Assembly (NCBI GenBank): GCA_047618295.1
Contig: JBLHKL010000002.1
Coordinates: 1-48,679, forward strand
DNA from: UBA7359 sp047618295
Lineage (GTDB): Bacteria; Pseudomonadota; Gammaproteobacteria; Eutrophobiales; Eutrophobiaceae
Direction of reading: 5' to 3'
DNA length: 48,679 bases
The notes below the pieces were generated by a model. That model was not told the origin of the DNA and ran no database searches. It saw only the letters and a program-made list of their open reading frames with translations. Positions within the stretch are counted from its first letter, which is position 1; the number at the start of each line of letters is the position of its first letter. The position numbers were made by a program, and so were the translations under genes. Of the stretch, positions 7,296 to 15,509 are shown in pieces.

Positions 7296-7643
7296 ATGAC
7301 GCTTCAGGACTTTCTGGATAAGTTGCATGCTGAACCCGATTCTATCGAGTTTGCTGAAACAATTGAAACTATAGAATCAAATTACGAATACACGCCAACA
7401 AACTTCACTAATGGAACTCAGCTTAATAAAGCTGGTGAGAATGAGGGTTCTTGTAAAATTTTAGCCTTTGCATATATTAATAATCTGACAGTAACAGAAA
7501 CATTAAATTGCTTTGGCCATTATTTTCGTGAAGATGTGGTAGGTAACCCAGCAGGGGATGATCATCAAAATATACGGCAATTCATTTTAGATGGTTTTGA
7601 AGAAATAAAATTTGATGTATTGCCGCTACAATTTAAAGCCTAG
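7296..7643 (+). CDS. HopJ-domain protein
   Basis: A 115-residue protein matching the family named after the Pseudomonas effector HopJ. It shows the ETIETIESNYEYTPTNFTNG start, then EGSCKILAFAYINNLTVTETLNCFGHYFREDV and a final HQNIRQFILDGFEEIKF. The family is widespread in free-living gammaproteobacteria without type III secretion, so an effector role should not be assumed. There is no signal peptide. It is probably co-transcribed with slyD. Its stop overlaps the stop of the opposing small membrane protein gene. Confidence 0.85.
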   Translation: MTLQDFLDKLHAEPDSIEFAETIETIESNYEYTPTNFTNGTQLNKAGENEGSCKILAFAYINNLTVTETLNCFGHYFREDVVGNPAGDDHQNIRQFILDGFEEIKFDVLPLQFKA

Positions 7644-7837
7644 AAGAAGAAAAAGACCATTATTGATAATCCAGTATATATAACAATCGTAATCCAATAA
7701 TTTCCTGGCTCATCCGTTTTATAAACAGTACGCCCGGACGCTTTGTCTTTTGCATACACTTCACCCGTGAATAAACAATATACGGTGTACATAAAGATCA
7801 TCACACCTATACCTTTAAAGGGACTTATCTTCACCAC
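7640..7837 (-). CDS. small two-helix membrane protein
   Basis: A 65-residue protein with a hydrophobic N-terminal helix (GVMIFMYTVYCLF), a short polar loop (KDKASGRTVYKTDEPG) and a second helix (WITIVIYTGLSIMVFFFF) that ends the protein. The loop is probably periplasmic. I do not recognise the family. It overlaps the HopJ-domain gene tail to tail. The two-helix layout is clear, but with no family match the gene call itself is moderate. Confidence 0.55.
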   Translation of the reverse strand: MVKISPFKGIGVMIFMYTVYCLFTGEVYAKDKASGRTVYKTDEPGNYWITIVIYTGLSIMVFFFF

Positions 7838-7860
7838 TCCTATTATTTAATAACTAAGTA

Positions 7861-9057
7861 TTAAACGACCAATCCAGCAACGTATCCAGAAGACCATGCC
7901 CACTGAAAATTATATCCACCAAGGTGTCCTGAGACATCGACTGCTTCACCAATAAAGTATAACCCTGATTGGTTTTTGGTCTCCATTGTTTGCGAAGATA
8001 AGTAATCTGTATCAACACCACCCATAGTCACTTCTGCTGTTCGATACCCTTCAGTTCCCGATGGTTTAAGTTCCCATGCAGTCAATATTGCTGCTATTTC
8101 TTTTAATCTTTTATCAGAAAAATCAGTGAGAAGTTTATAGTGTTCATCAGGCCAAAATAATTCTTGCAGCTCTATAACCAGCTTTTTTACTAAGTATTGG
8201 GATAAAAGATTGCGTAATAATATTTTTGGGCTGTGTTGCTTGGCTTTAACTAACAACAATTCAATATCTTCATTTGGTAATAAATTAATCTGAATATTTT
8301 CTCCCGGATTCCAGTAACTGGATAATTGCAAGGCTGCTGGCCCACTTAGACCTCGATGTGTAAATAAAATACTTTCCTGAAACTGTTTATTCCCTGTTGA
8401 TAGGATAACTTCTTGCGATACACCACTTAATCGTTCAGATACATCTTTAAAGCTATCGCTAAAAGTAAACGGTACAAGCCCAGCACTGGTAGGGATTATT
8501 GGTATTTTAAATTGATTAGCAACTTTATAAGAAAAATTACTCGCCCCCATTTTAGGGATTGATAAACCGCCTGATGCCATCACCAAGCTGTTCGATCTAA
8601 ACTTGCCAAGGTTAGTATTTAGAATATATTGATTATCCGCATTATGTTCAGGTGCAGTAATCGAGGCCACTTCGCAATTCGTATGAATTTTTACAGCAGC
8701 TTGATCACACTCATTTTTTAACATGGCCAGAATTTCTTTTGCAGAATCTTTACAAAACAATTGCCCATGTTTACGTTCTTCATAAGCTATACCATGTTTA
8801 TCAACCAGAGAAATAAAATCCCATTGGGTATAACGACTCAGGGCAGACTTACAAAAATGCGGATTACCTGAAAGATAACATTCAGGTTCAATATTCAGAT
8901 TGGTAAAATTACACCGTCCACCACCGGACATTAATATCTTCTTACCTATTTTATTACTGCTTTCCAGTACCAGCACACTACGTCCACGTTGGCTCGCAGT
9001 AATAGCGCAGAACAGACCTGATGCGCCACCACCAATAACGATGACATCAAAATTCAT
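7861..9057 (-). CDS. YhiN-family flavoprotein
   Basis: A 398-residue FAD-dependent protein of the HI0933/YhiN family. The Rossmann motif GGGASGLFCAI sits at the N-terminus, followed by the family hallmark SGGGRCNFTN near residues 44-53. Later come ASGGLSIPKMGASNFSY, LFTHRGLSGPAALQLS and GLYFIGEAVDVSGHLGGYNFQWAWSSG at the end. The redox reaction of the family is not settled. The protein is cytosolic and of normal length. It lies 20 bases downstream of ppnP on the same strand. Confidence 0.88.
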   Translation of the reverse strand: MNFDVIVIGGGASGLFCAITASQRGRSVLVLESSNKIGKKILMSGGGRCNFTNLNIEPECYLSGNPHFCKSALSRYTQWDFISLVDKHGIAYEERKHGQLFCKDSAKEILAMLKNECDQAAVKIHTNCEVASITAPEHNADNQYILNTNLGKFRSNSLVMASGGLSIPKMGASNFSYKVANQFKIPIIPTSAGLVPFTFSDSFKDVSERLSGVSQEVILSTGNKQFQESILFTHRGLSGPAALQLSSYWNPGENIQINLLPNEDIELLLVKAKQHSPKILLRNLLSQYLVKKLVIELQELFWPDEHYKLLTDFSDKRLKEIAAILTAWELKPSGTEGYRTAEVTMGGVDTDYLSSQTMETKNQSGLYFIGEAVDVSGHLGGYNFQWAWSSGYVAGLVV

Positions 9058-9076
9058 AAATTAACCTGTATAAAAT

Positions 9077-9409
9077 TCAGGTTAATAGAAAAGAACAGCA
9101 GTAATCAACAATATCCAGCGCACGGATATCAAACGAAGAATTTCCGGGCACATTAAAATCTCCCCCTGCTTCAACCTTTACCCATTCATCATCCTCACTC
9201 AATCGATACTCAACTGTCCCCTGTGTAATTTCCATGAGCTCAGGCGCATCGGTATTAAAATGATATTCTCCGGGCAACAATATACCGAGCGTCTTCTTTG
9301 AACCATCCGGGAAAAGAATGCTGCGGCTAGTAACCTTCCCATCAAAATACACGTTTGCTTCAATCACGACAGAGACTTGATCAAATGTACTCACTTTTAA
9401 ATACTCCAA
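9077..9409 (-). CDS. ppnP: pyrimidine/purine nucleoside phosphorylase PpnP
   Basis: A 110-residue cupin of the DUF1255/YaiE family, now known as a broad nucleoside phosphorylase that splits nucleosides with phosphate to ribose 1-phosphate and base. It shows NVYFDGKVTSRSI, LPGEYHFNTDAPELMEITQG, WVKVEAGGDFNVPGNSSFDIRA and a final YCCSFL, in the order of E. coli PpnP. It is about 15 residues longer than E. coli PpnP at the N-terminus (MEYLKVSTFDQVSVV), so the true start could be internal. ATG 9409 was kept. Confidence 0.88.
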   Translation of the reverse strand: MEYLKVSTFDQVSVVIEANVYFDGKVTSRSILFPDGSKKTLGILLPGEYHFNTDAPELMEITQGTVEYRLSEDDEWVKVEAGGDFNVPGNSSFDIRALDIVDYCCSFLLT

Positions 9410-9466
9410 TAGAAAAATTATCGATCTGTATAATACCGTACACTTAAATTTATTATTGTAATTTTC

Positions 9467-10375
9467 ATGCCCGATATATTAGAAATAGAATCCGAACTTG
9501 GCATCAATACCAAGGCAGCTATTGTTGAGCCGGTTCAACACCCTGTTCTCGCCTATAATGGCATTCACCTGCATATCAAACGCGATGATTTATTACACCC
9601 CATCATCTCAGGAAATAAATGGCGTAAACTTAAATTCACCTTATTACATGCACTAACTAAAGGACATGATCACCTGATTAGCATGGGTGGCGCTTATTCT
9701 AATCACCTTCATGCCCTCGCCTATGTTGGTCACAAATTAAACCTGAAAACCACAGGTCTTATACGTGGAGAACAACCCACTGAAGATAACCAAACCTTAG
9801 CCGACCTGAAAAAATGGGGCATGAATCTTGAATTTGTTACGAGAGGTGAATTTCGCGAACTTAGGAAATACCGTAATCATGATGCAGAACCCGCTAAAAA
9901 ACATGATGGATTCTGGATCCCGGAAGGCGGCGCTAGTCATGATGCATTACGCGGTGTTGCTGAAATTGTAAAAGAGATAGAGTTGGACTTCGATACACTA
10001 ACAATAGCTTGCGGTACCGGAACCACGCTTGCAGGAATCGCAAAAGCACTGCCCAACAGTAAACGCGTGCTTGGCTTCTCGGCACTCAAAGGTGGTGGTT
10101 TTCTGGAAAAAGACATCAAAAAATTGTTGCACACGAAAGGCATGCCAAATTGGTCCGTTAACTTCGACTACCATTTTGGCGGTTTTGCTAAAACAACCGA
10201 TGAACTAATTTCATTTATTGAAGAATTTCAATCTCACAATAATATACCACTTGAGCCGTTATATAACGGTAAGATGTTATTTGGAATATTAGACTTGATT
10301 AAAAATGATCGCTTTAAAAAGGGTCATACAATCATTGCAATTCATACTGGAGGGCTTCAAGGAAACCGTAAATAA
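9467..10375 (+). CDS. ACC deaminase/D-cysteine desulfhydrase family PLP enzyme
   Basis: A 302-residue fold-type II PLP enzyme. IKRDDLLHPIISGNKWRKLKF carries the PLP lysine (Lys in GNKWRK). SMGGAYSNHLHALAY is the substrate-binding stretch, and ACGTGTTLAGIAKAL is the phosphate-binding glycine loop. The family includes 1-aminocyclopropane-1-carboxylate deaminase and D-cysteine desulfhydrase, and the sequence alone does not separate these. Absence of ethylene-related context makes D-cysteine or a related D-amino acid more likely, as inference. The gene is divergent from ppnP. Confidence 0.85.
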   Translation: MPDILEIESELGINTKAAIVEPVQHPVLAYNGIHLHIKRDDLLHPIISGNKWRKLKFTLLHALTKGHDHLISMGGAYSNHLHALAYVGHKLNLKTTGLIRGEQPTEDNQTLADLKKWGMNLEFVTRGEFRELRKYRNHDAEPAKKHDGFWIPEGGASHDALRGVAEIVKEIELDFDTLTIACGTGTTLAGIAKALPNSKRVLGFSALKGGGFLEKDIKKLLHTKGMPNWSVNFDYHFGGFAKTTDELISFIEEFQSHNNIPLEPLYNGKMLFGILDLIKNDRFKKGHTIIAIHTGGLQGNRK

Positions 10376-10428
10376 ACTATAGATGTTACAATTTATTTTA
10401 ATAAAACACTTTGTGCTATTTTATCTAA

Positions 10429-10701
10429 TCAATCTCTATACTTTTTAAATTTATTTGCCATATTTTTCATTGCTTTTGTTTCTTTAAAAAAAGTAACTCT
10501 TTTACCATGCCTGCCATTCGAAATGGTTTTAATTCTCTTTGATATGTTTTTTGGTAAATCTTCAGGTTGGTCAACGTAATATGATTTACCAACTTTCTTC
10601 AATAAGCCTTTCTCAATTAAGATTTCAAAATCAATAGGAACAGAAAAATCATGAGATTCATTAGCCAGCATTTTTTCAAGGTTAACTAACTTATTATTCA
10701 T
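10429..10701 (-). CDS. hypothetical protein
   Basis: A 90-residue basic protein without signal or membrane segment. It has a helical N-terminus, a strand-like GLLKKVGKSYYVD block, then RIKTISNGRHGKRVTFFKE and a Lys-rich C-terminal helix ending MANKFKKYRD. The charge suggests nucleic-acid binding, but no family is recognised. The local base composition is AT-rich compared with neighbours, which can indicate transfer. It lies between the PLP enzyme and the RNase D gene. Confidence 0.5.
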   Translation of the reverse strand: MNNKLVNLEKMLANESHDFSVPIDFEILIEKGLLKKVGKSYYVDQPEDLPKNISKRIKTISNGRHGKRVTFFKETKAMKNMANKFKKYRD

Positions 10702-10807
10702 AGATTAATCCCTTTGGTTATAGTTTTAAAGGCGGACTCATTAAACCTGAAGAGTCAAAGTCGATTTATTTTTAATAATTAATTTGCCAGATTTAAAATC
10801 ACGATTT

Positions 10808-11665
10808 TCATGCGTTATGCAATATCTTCAACAAGGCATCACCATGTCTGTTAACCGTCTTTTCTCCAACTTTATCAATTTTTAATAACGCAGCCTTATC
10901 TTCAGGTAACTGCTTTGCCATCTCTATAAGAGCATAATCGGCCAGGATCCATTTTCTAGGTCTGTTTCTTTCACGAGCAGTTAATTCACGCCAGGCGGCA
11001 AGCTTCTTAACGACATCTAATTGTTTGCCTTTCATTCTTTTTGCGGCAAACATTTTCTTCCACATTAAGTCAGGATCGGGCTTATAGGTTTCGGCTTTAA
11101 TCAGGTTTGCAAGTTTTTCATTTAAAGATGTCTGATCTTCAATAGTCTTTAATTTTTCAACAAACATTTCATAGACTTTGCCAAGATAGATTGCATCATC
11201 TGCAGCATATCTGAGCATATCTTCAGATAGGGGTCGTCTCTTCCAGTCTGCGCGGGCATGACCTTTTTCGAGTTCTATGCTCAAGGCTTCCTTAACTAAA
11301 TTGCCATAACCTATTCCTTGTGCATAACCCAATAATGGTGCAGCAAGTTGTGTATCAAATAATGGGGTTGGGACTGATTCTTTTATATTGAAAAATATTT
11401 CAAGGTCTTGATGCGCAGAGTGCATTACCTTTGTAATTGAAGACTGATACAAAAGGTCTAACAAGGGAGTTATATCTTGAATCGCGATAGGGTCTATGAC
11501 TGCTGTAATATCACCATTGGACACCTGTACCAGACATAGCTCTGGGTAATAAGTGCTTACCCGTTCAAATTCAGTATCTACCGCTAACCATGTTGATGAT
11601 ACTAATTGTTCGCATAACTGTCTTAATGATTCTTCATCATCTATAAAACTAAATACTTCAGACAT
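10808..11665 (-). CDS. rnd: RNase D family 3'-5' exoribonuclease
   Basis: A 285-residue DnaQ-fold exonuclease. LAVDTEFERVSTYYPELCLVQV holds the DEDD motif I (Asp/Glu), VMHSAHQDLEIF motif II, and LRYAADDAIYLGKVYE motif III with the Tyr of the DEDDy class. One HRDC domain follows at about residues 200-285 (AAWRELTARERNRPRKWILADYAL). E. coli RNase D is about 90 residues longer with a second HRDC-like domain, absent here. It trims tRNA and other stable RNA 3' ends in the cytosol. Its start lies 7 bases from the stop of the GDSL gene. Confidence 0.87.
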   Translation of the reverse strand: MSEVFSFIDDEESLRQLCEQLVSSTWLAVDTEFERVSTYYPELCLVQVSNGDITAVIDPIAIQDITPLLDLLYQSSITKVMHSAHQDLEIFFNIKESVPTPLFDTQLAAPLLGYAQGIGYGNLVKEALSIELEKGHARADWKRRPLSEDMLRYAADDAIYLGKVYEMFVEKLKTIEDQTSLNEKLANLIKAETYKPDPDLMWKKMFAAKRMKGKQLDVVKKLAAWRELTARERNRPRKWILADYALIEMAKQLPEDKAALLKIDKVGEKTVNRHGDALLKILHNA

Positions 11666-11672
11666 ATTGTTG

Positions 11673-12281
11673 TTATATCGCTCCAGATTCTTTTAATACT
11701 GAATTGATAGTCTCAGCCATTACTCGATAACCATTTTTGTTAGGATGCACTGTATCTGATTTCAAAGAATTATCTCCAAGCACATCAGGTATCAGATCTT
11801 CAATAAAAATGATTCCGGTCGACGTAGCTATTTTCTCATAGACTTCAAAGGAAGATAGAAACAACCCCGGCTTAGGTACACCAAGCATAACAACGGGAAT
11901 GTTTTTATCTTTGGCTAACTGGATCATATTACGAATATTTGATTCCATTTTATTGATATCTTTTTTACGTAATAGATCATTGCCACCATGACACAAGATT
12001 AACAATTGTGGATTATATTTTTCCAATATCCCCGGGAGTCTTTTTAATCCAGGTTCAGATTCCTCACCAGAAATACCGGCATTGATAACCTTACGACCCG
12101 TTAACTCCTGCAATACGGCAGGATAACTTTCATTCTCTTTTGCACCATTTCCATGAGTAAGACTATCGCCAAAGGCAAGAATGACTGCATCACCGGGTAA
12201 TTTAGATATACTAGGTGCATCACCACCACAAGCACTAAGCAATACAAAAAATACTGTGCTTAATAATAGATTAACTTTCAT
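11673..12281 (-). CDS. SGNH/GDSL lipoprotein esterase (TesA-like)
   Basis: A 202-residue lipoprotein. The signal ends in LLSACGG, with the lipidated Cys near residue 18. The SGNH blocks follow: FGDSLTHGNGA (catalytic Ser), NAGISGE, LCHGGNDLL and DTVHPNKNGY (catalytic Asp and His). These match the TesA group of arylesterase/acyl-CoA thioesterase/lysophospholipases, which are normally soluble periplasmic enzymes. Here a lipid anchor would hold it in the membrane facing the periplasm. It is followed closely by the RNase D gene. Confidence 0.88.
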   Translation of the reverse strand: MKVNLLLSTVFFVLLSACGGDAPSISKLPGDAVILAFGDSLTHGNGAKENESYPAVLQELTGRKVINAGISGEESEPGLKRLPGILEKYNPQLLILCHGGNDLLRKKDINKMESNIRNMIQLAKDKNIPVVMLGVPKPGLFLSSFEVYEKIATSTGIIFIEDLIPDVLGDNSLKSDTVHPNKNGYRVMAETINSVLKESGAI

Positions 12282-12326
12282 GTCGGTTATTTTAAGTCAG
12301 TCAAAACAAGAGTTTGACAGACAGAA

Positions 12327-12566
12327 TCACTCTTCATTTTCTTCGTCTGATGCTTCAGCATCATAAGCTTCCAGTTTTTCTCTGTATGCCGCTATTTCTT
12401 TATCGAAATAACTCAGTTGTGCTTTTAATGATTCATTTTCATTGGTGAGCAGGGCAATTGTTTCCAGTGCCTCTTCAAGAGATGTCACTTCTGCCTTTGC
12501 AGCTGAAAAAGAAAAAATCAGCATGAAGCTAATAATTAAGACAGATAATTTATTATTTATATTCAT
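12327..12566 (-). CDS. small exported coiled-coil protein
   Basis: A 79-residue protein with a signal peptide (KLSVLIISFMLIFSFSAAKA) and a mature part that is almost wholly a charged coiled coil (LEEALETIALLTNENESLKAQLSYFDKEIAAYREKLEAYD) ending in an acidic tail. This resembles small Lpp- or YbgF-N-terminal-like periplasmic coiled coils but has no lipobox or known motif. It probably oligomerises in the periplasm. No family is recognised. Confidence 0.6.
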   Translation of the reverse strand: MNINNKLSVLIISFMLIFSFSAAKAEVTSLEEALETIALLTNENESLKAQLSYFDKEIAAYREKLEAYDAEASDEENEE

Positions 12567-12692
12567 TGTTATTGTCCCCCGACTACGATTATTTTATTTA
12601 GTTATCAAAACAGTATGCACGTCGTTTTCATCAAAAGCACATATTGCATATATTACTCATTAAGTTCAAATAAGATAATATTAAAATTAGAT

Positions 12693-13019
12693 TTATTTCT
12701 TCAGTTTTTTAATACTAATTGCAAAATCACTCATAGTGCCACTCTGCTTGTCTTTCTTAATATATTCCAGATTAGGTGAGCCAATTTTGCTATCCAAAGC
12801 GCGCATGTACCTTGAAATAATCTTATTATCTTTTGCAGTCCCGATAATCATCACCTTCTTGTCAATATTTTTGATTTCGGTAACTATGACACCTTCTATA
12901 GAAGCTGATTTTATTTTATCGACAAAGTCACCTTCTGCTTGAGCATTGAATGCAAAGGTCGCCATACATATTAAGATAATGCTACCAAAAGAATTACGAT
13001 AATAACTAAATGTCATCAT
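12693..13019 (-). CDS. exported protein with a PilN-like domain
   Basis: A 108-residue protein with a hydrophobic signal (FGSIILICMATFAFNAQA). Its mature part reads GVIVTEIKNIDKKVMIIGTAKDNKIISRYMRALDSKIGSPNLEYIKK and then FAISIK. That strand-helix-strand pattern matches the C-terminal domain of PilN-type fimbrial assembly proteins, here alone without the PilN membrane helix or other pilus genes. Its start overlaps the end of the HIT gene by 14 bases, with AGGAG 7 bases upstream, so translation is likely coupled. Function is unknown. Confidence 0.5.
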   Translation of the reverse strand: MMTFSYYRNSFGSIILICMATFAFNAQAEGDFVDKIKSASIEGVIVTEIKNIDKKVMIIGTAKDNKIISRYMRALDSKIGSPNLEYIKKDKQSGTMSDFAISIKKLKK

Positions 13020-13446
13020 TACAATTCTCCTGAAATTCGAACCCAGCTAATGCTGCTTGCTTGATTTTATCCGCCACACTATTTAATTCATTATCTGTAT
13101 AAACCTTGCCTGGGACACATCCCCATATCGGTGCTGGCCATGCTGCATCATTGTGATAACGAACAACATGATGAATATGGCATTGCGGGACGATATTGCC
13201 TAAGGCTGCAATATTCATTTTATCGCCATGAAAAGACGTCATTAGAAAATCCGCGAGCAATGAAGACTCCCGCAATAACTGCTGCTGATCTGCTTCTGAT
13301 AATTGATATATCTCGCTGACATCATCCCGATCTGGAACGAGAATAAACCACGGGTAATTCGCATCACGCATTAATAGTAAATGGCATAATTGAAACCGAC
13401 CAAGGATCAGACAATCGTTTAATAATTGTGGATGGAGTTCAGCCAT
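13006..13446 (-). CDS. HIT-domain protein
   Basis: A 146-residue histidine-triad protein. CHLLLMRDANYPWFILVPDR is the first HIT strand pair, LSEADQQQLLRESSLL the central helix, and NIAALGNIVPQCHIHHVVRYHNDAAWPAPIW the active-site block. The triad reads QCHIHHV in place of the usual HxHxH, a variant seen in this proteobacterial branch with the nucleophilic His retained. HIT enzymes hydrolyse nucleotidyl phosphoramidates or dinucleotides, and the substrate is unknown here. It follows the SprT gene by 7 bases. Confidence 0.85.
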   Translation of the reverse strand: MAELHPQLLNDCLILGRFQLCHLLLMRDANYPWFILVPDRDDVSEIYQLSEADQQQLLRESSLLADFLMTSFHGDKMNIAALGNIVPQCHIHHVVRYHNDAAWPAPIWGCVPGKVYTDNELNSVADKIKQAALAGFEFQENCNDDI

Positions 13447-13453
13447 ATATTAA

Positions 13454-13978
13454 TTAAGGCCCTTCAGAAGCGACCAAGGTCTGCTTACATTGTCGGCAAT
13501 GATAACGCACACCTTTTAATGCCCGGTTGTGCCTGATCTTGGTTAATTCATAACTGCGACATGAACAGGAATAAGAATATCGCTTGTACTGTTTTGTCGG
13601 TATACCCTCTAGATCAAAGCAACAGGTCACGCTTGGGTCAGCATTAAACATCGCCATGATATCTCGCCATTCTTTCCCATGTGGCAACGTTTTTCTTAGG
13701 CCATATAAAACATCGACAACGTAATGCGCCACTTCATGCGGCACGGTTGCTGTCAGGTTTTCCGTAAAATACTTGGCAAATATATAGGGGTTATATCGAA
13801 TCACTCGCTGGGCTCGCTTTACTTTATACATACCAGCGACCCTACCCTTCAAATCGAACATCACCGGGATGGGTTCGAATGAATATTCTAATGCGGTGCT
13901 GGCTTGATAAATACAGGCCTCAGTCGCAGCAATAATCTGTTCTTGCTGCTCTGCCTGAATTGGAACGATATCTAACAT
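13454..13978 (-). CDS. sprT: SprT-family zinc metalloprotease-like protein
   Basis: A protein of about 174 residues with the zincin motif HEVAHYVVDVLYG (HExxH), then LPHGKEWRDIMAMFNADPSVTCCFD. A C-terminal zinc ribbon carries YSCSC-RSYELTKIRHNRALKGVRYHCRQCKQTLV. Order and spacing follow E. coli SprT. I start it at ATG 13978 (MLDIVPIQAEQQ), which gives the family length. The frame stays open to a TTG at 14065, which would add 29 residues with no counterpart in SprT. Activity of bacterial SprT is not established. It is probably co-transcribed with the HIT gene. Confidence 0.82.
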   Translation of the reverse strand: MLDIVPIQAEQQEQIIAATEACIYQASTALEYSFEPIPVMFDLKGRVAGMYKVKRAQRVIRYNPYIFAKYFTENLTATVPHEVAHYVVDVLYGLRKTLPHGKEWRDIMAMFNADPSVTCCFDLEGIPTKQYKRYSYSCSCRSYELTKIRHNRALKGVRYHCRQCKQTLVASEGP

Positions 13979-14143
13979 TATACGAACTCTGCCACATCGT
14001 AAGGTAGGCGGCAATCTCTTACCGTTTACCTCTTCTCTATCATCATAGTATTGCCATGAGAACAAGGCTCTTAGACACGCTGTCGGAGAAAGTCAGGCTG
14101 GTATATCGATTGCATTTACTACTGAAACTAATGGGAGTCTATT

Positions 14144-14764
14144 TTGCCAATACAAAGCTTGTCCAGTGCGGAAATAATAAAATTTCATAATTCCACCAAT
14201 TCAACGTCTTCACAAGAAGGCAGCAGTCTATTTGGAGAAGATGAATTCTCCTTTGGCGATTTTCTCGATATTATAAATCCGTTGCAACACATCCCGGTGA
14301 TTAGCACGATTTACCGCAAGATTACCGGCGATATCATTGCCCCATCTATGCAAATCGCAGGCGATGCCTTATTTGGTGGCCCCATAGGGGCAGCCATTTC
14401 GATAGCAAAAGAGGCCATTAAGTCTCAGTTTAGTCAGGATAGTACCGAGAAAAATGAGACAGCCATCAATCCAGCGACTATTGCCAACAATACGTCGCAA
14501 CAATCACTCCAGATAATCAATGCTAGTGATTATTCACCCGCCAGTAGACTCAGTATCAATCCAGCAATTAATATTGTTGAGCAGCATTCAGACAACAACT
14601 TATTTAGACAACACACTGGCTCCATCGGCGAAGCCCTTTATAAGGACGCATTAAGGAGTAGCGGTATTAAAGGGACTGAAAAATATGCTGAAGTCATTTC
14701 ATCAACAAAATCGCCTGAAAATAATATCGACATCATCATCGGTTCAAGCGTTGGTGCAGGTTGA
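14144..14764 (+). CDS. conserved protein with a helical GG-rich membrane-active segment, function unknown
   Basis: A 206-residue protein beginning at TTG 14144, with GGGAG 6 bases upstream; the nearby ATG at 14131 is in another frame. Residues 35-95 contain DFLDIINPLQHIPVISTIYR, then a Gly/Ala-rich hydrophobic stretch IAGDALFGGPIGAAISIAKEAI resembling a glycine zipper. The same DxxDxxNPLQHIP pattern occurs in uncharacterised proteobacterial proteins. The remaining residues are Ser/Asn-rich and probably disordered. There is no signal peptide, cysteine or enzyme motif. It could insert in a membrane as a hairpin. Confidence 0.65.
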   Translation: MPIQSLSSAEIIKFHNSTNSTSSQEGSSLFGEDEFSFGDFLDIINPLQHIPVISTIYRKITGDIIAPSMQIAGDALFGGPIGAAISIAKEAIKSQFSQDSTEKNETAINPATIANNTSQQSLQIINASDYSPASRLSINPAINIVEQHSDNNLFRQHTGSIGEALYKDALRSSGIKGTEKYAEVISSTKSPENNIDIIIGSSVGAG

Positions 14765-14795
14765 TTGTCAATTTATAGCTACCATGAACAGACAA

Positions 14796-14819
14796 GGCTC
14801 ATCATAACCAAGATGAGCC
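14796..14819. terminator. bidirectional terminator hairpin
   Basis: GGCTCATC at 14796-14803 and GATGAGCC at 14812-14819 form a perfect 8-bp stem with an 8-base loop. It lies between two convergent genes ending at 14764 and 14834. It is the only structure in this short gap and can serve both. Confidence 0.65.
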
Positions 14820-14833
14820 CTATCATTTAACAA

Positions 14834-15070
14834 TTAACCCAAATCACTTAACGAAGCACCAAAGTTGATATGAAATGCTTGTTTATCGATAAGCAAAGCG
14901 GGCACAGACTTTACCCCATTTTCCTTGGCTTCTGCTAGGCGACTACTGTCGTCACCCAAATGGACTACTTCCATGTCGAATTGATTGCTATCGAGTGAAT
15001 GAGCTAGTCCTTGCTCTGCATCAATACAAACAGGACAACCCGCATGATAAAATATTGCTTTTGTTTTCAT
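14834..15070 (-). CDS. small thioredoxin-fold protein with CPVC motif
   Basis: A 78-residue protein with AIFYHAGCPVCIDAEQGLAHSL, a CxxC redox site at residues 12-15, and NGVKSVPALLIDKQAFHINFGASL carrying the cis-Pro of the thioredoxin fold. It is shorter than typical glutaredoxins but keeps the core. It has no signal peptide, so it is cytosolic. The neighbouring divergent gene is a decayed HxlR-type regulator, a class that often controls redox genes and senses thiol stress through cysteines. AGGAGT precedes ATG 15070. Confidence 0.75.
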   Translation of the reverse strand: MKTKAIFYHAGCPVCIDAEQGLAHSLDSNQFDMEVVHLGDDSSRLAEAKENGVKSVPALLIDKQAFHINFGASLSDLG

Positions 15071-15153
15071 TCAAAAACTCCTCATATTTGTTAAAAAGAG
15101 TAAGCTATTATTCACAGTCGAAATGCCTTTAACAGTAGACACTTAATGGTTAG

Positions 15154-15432
15154 ATACTTACTAAATGGTCGCTATCTGTACTGCGATTATTACGCAATGG
15201 GATAAACCGTCCGGGAGAGATGCAACGTCAAGTGGATGGATTAACAACAAATGTATTAAACGAGCGCTTAATAAAACTCACCCGGTTTGGAATTATTGGA
15301 AAAGAAATTTATCCAGAAACACCGCCTAGAGTAGAGTATTTTTTTACTGAGTTTGGAAATAAATTTCTGAACATCGTTGATGTTGTCGAAAACTTGCAGA
15401 ACGAACTTACTTCTAGTGAGAAAAATAACTAA
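15154..15432 (+). pseudogene. HxlR-type winged-helix regulator lacking a start (decayed)
   Basis: From just after an in-frame TAG at 15151 the frame reads ILTKWSLSVLRLLRNGINRP, then the recognition helix region GLTTNVLNERLIKLTRFGII and the wing YPETPPRVEYFFTEFGNKFL, a clear HxlR DNA-binding domain. No ATG, GTG or TTG exists before ATG 15220, which would remove helices 1-2. The usual N-terminal Cys segment is missing. CTG 15181 is a poor alternative. I read it as an N-terminally deleted regulator beside the CPVC protein it may once have controlled. Confidence 0.6.
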
Positions 15433-15509
15433 ATTCTTAATTTCTACTTAATGAAACAATAGCGTTACAGTAATTTCATTTAACACCAGTTTCTTTTAAA
15501 CTCAATAAC

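Noticed and set aside
7296..7643. HopJ-domain gene as a sign of type III secretion
   Set aside because: The domain is common in free-living bacteria, and no secretion genes, chaperone or secretion signal features are present.
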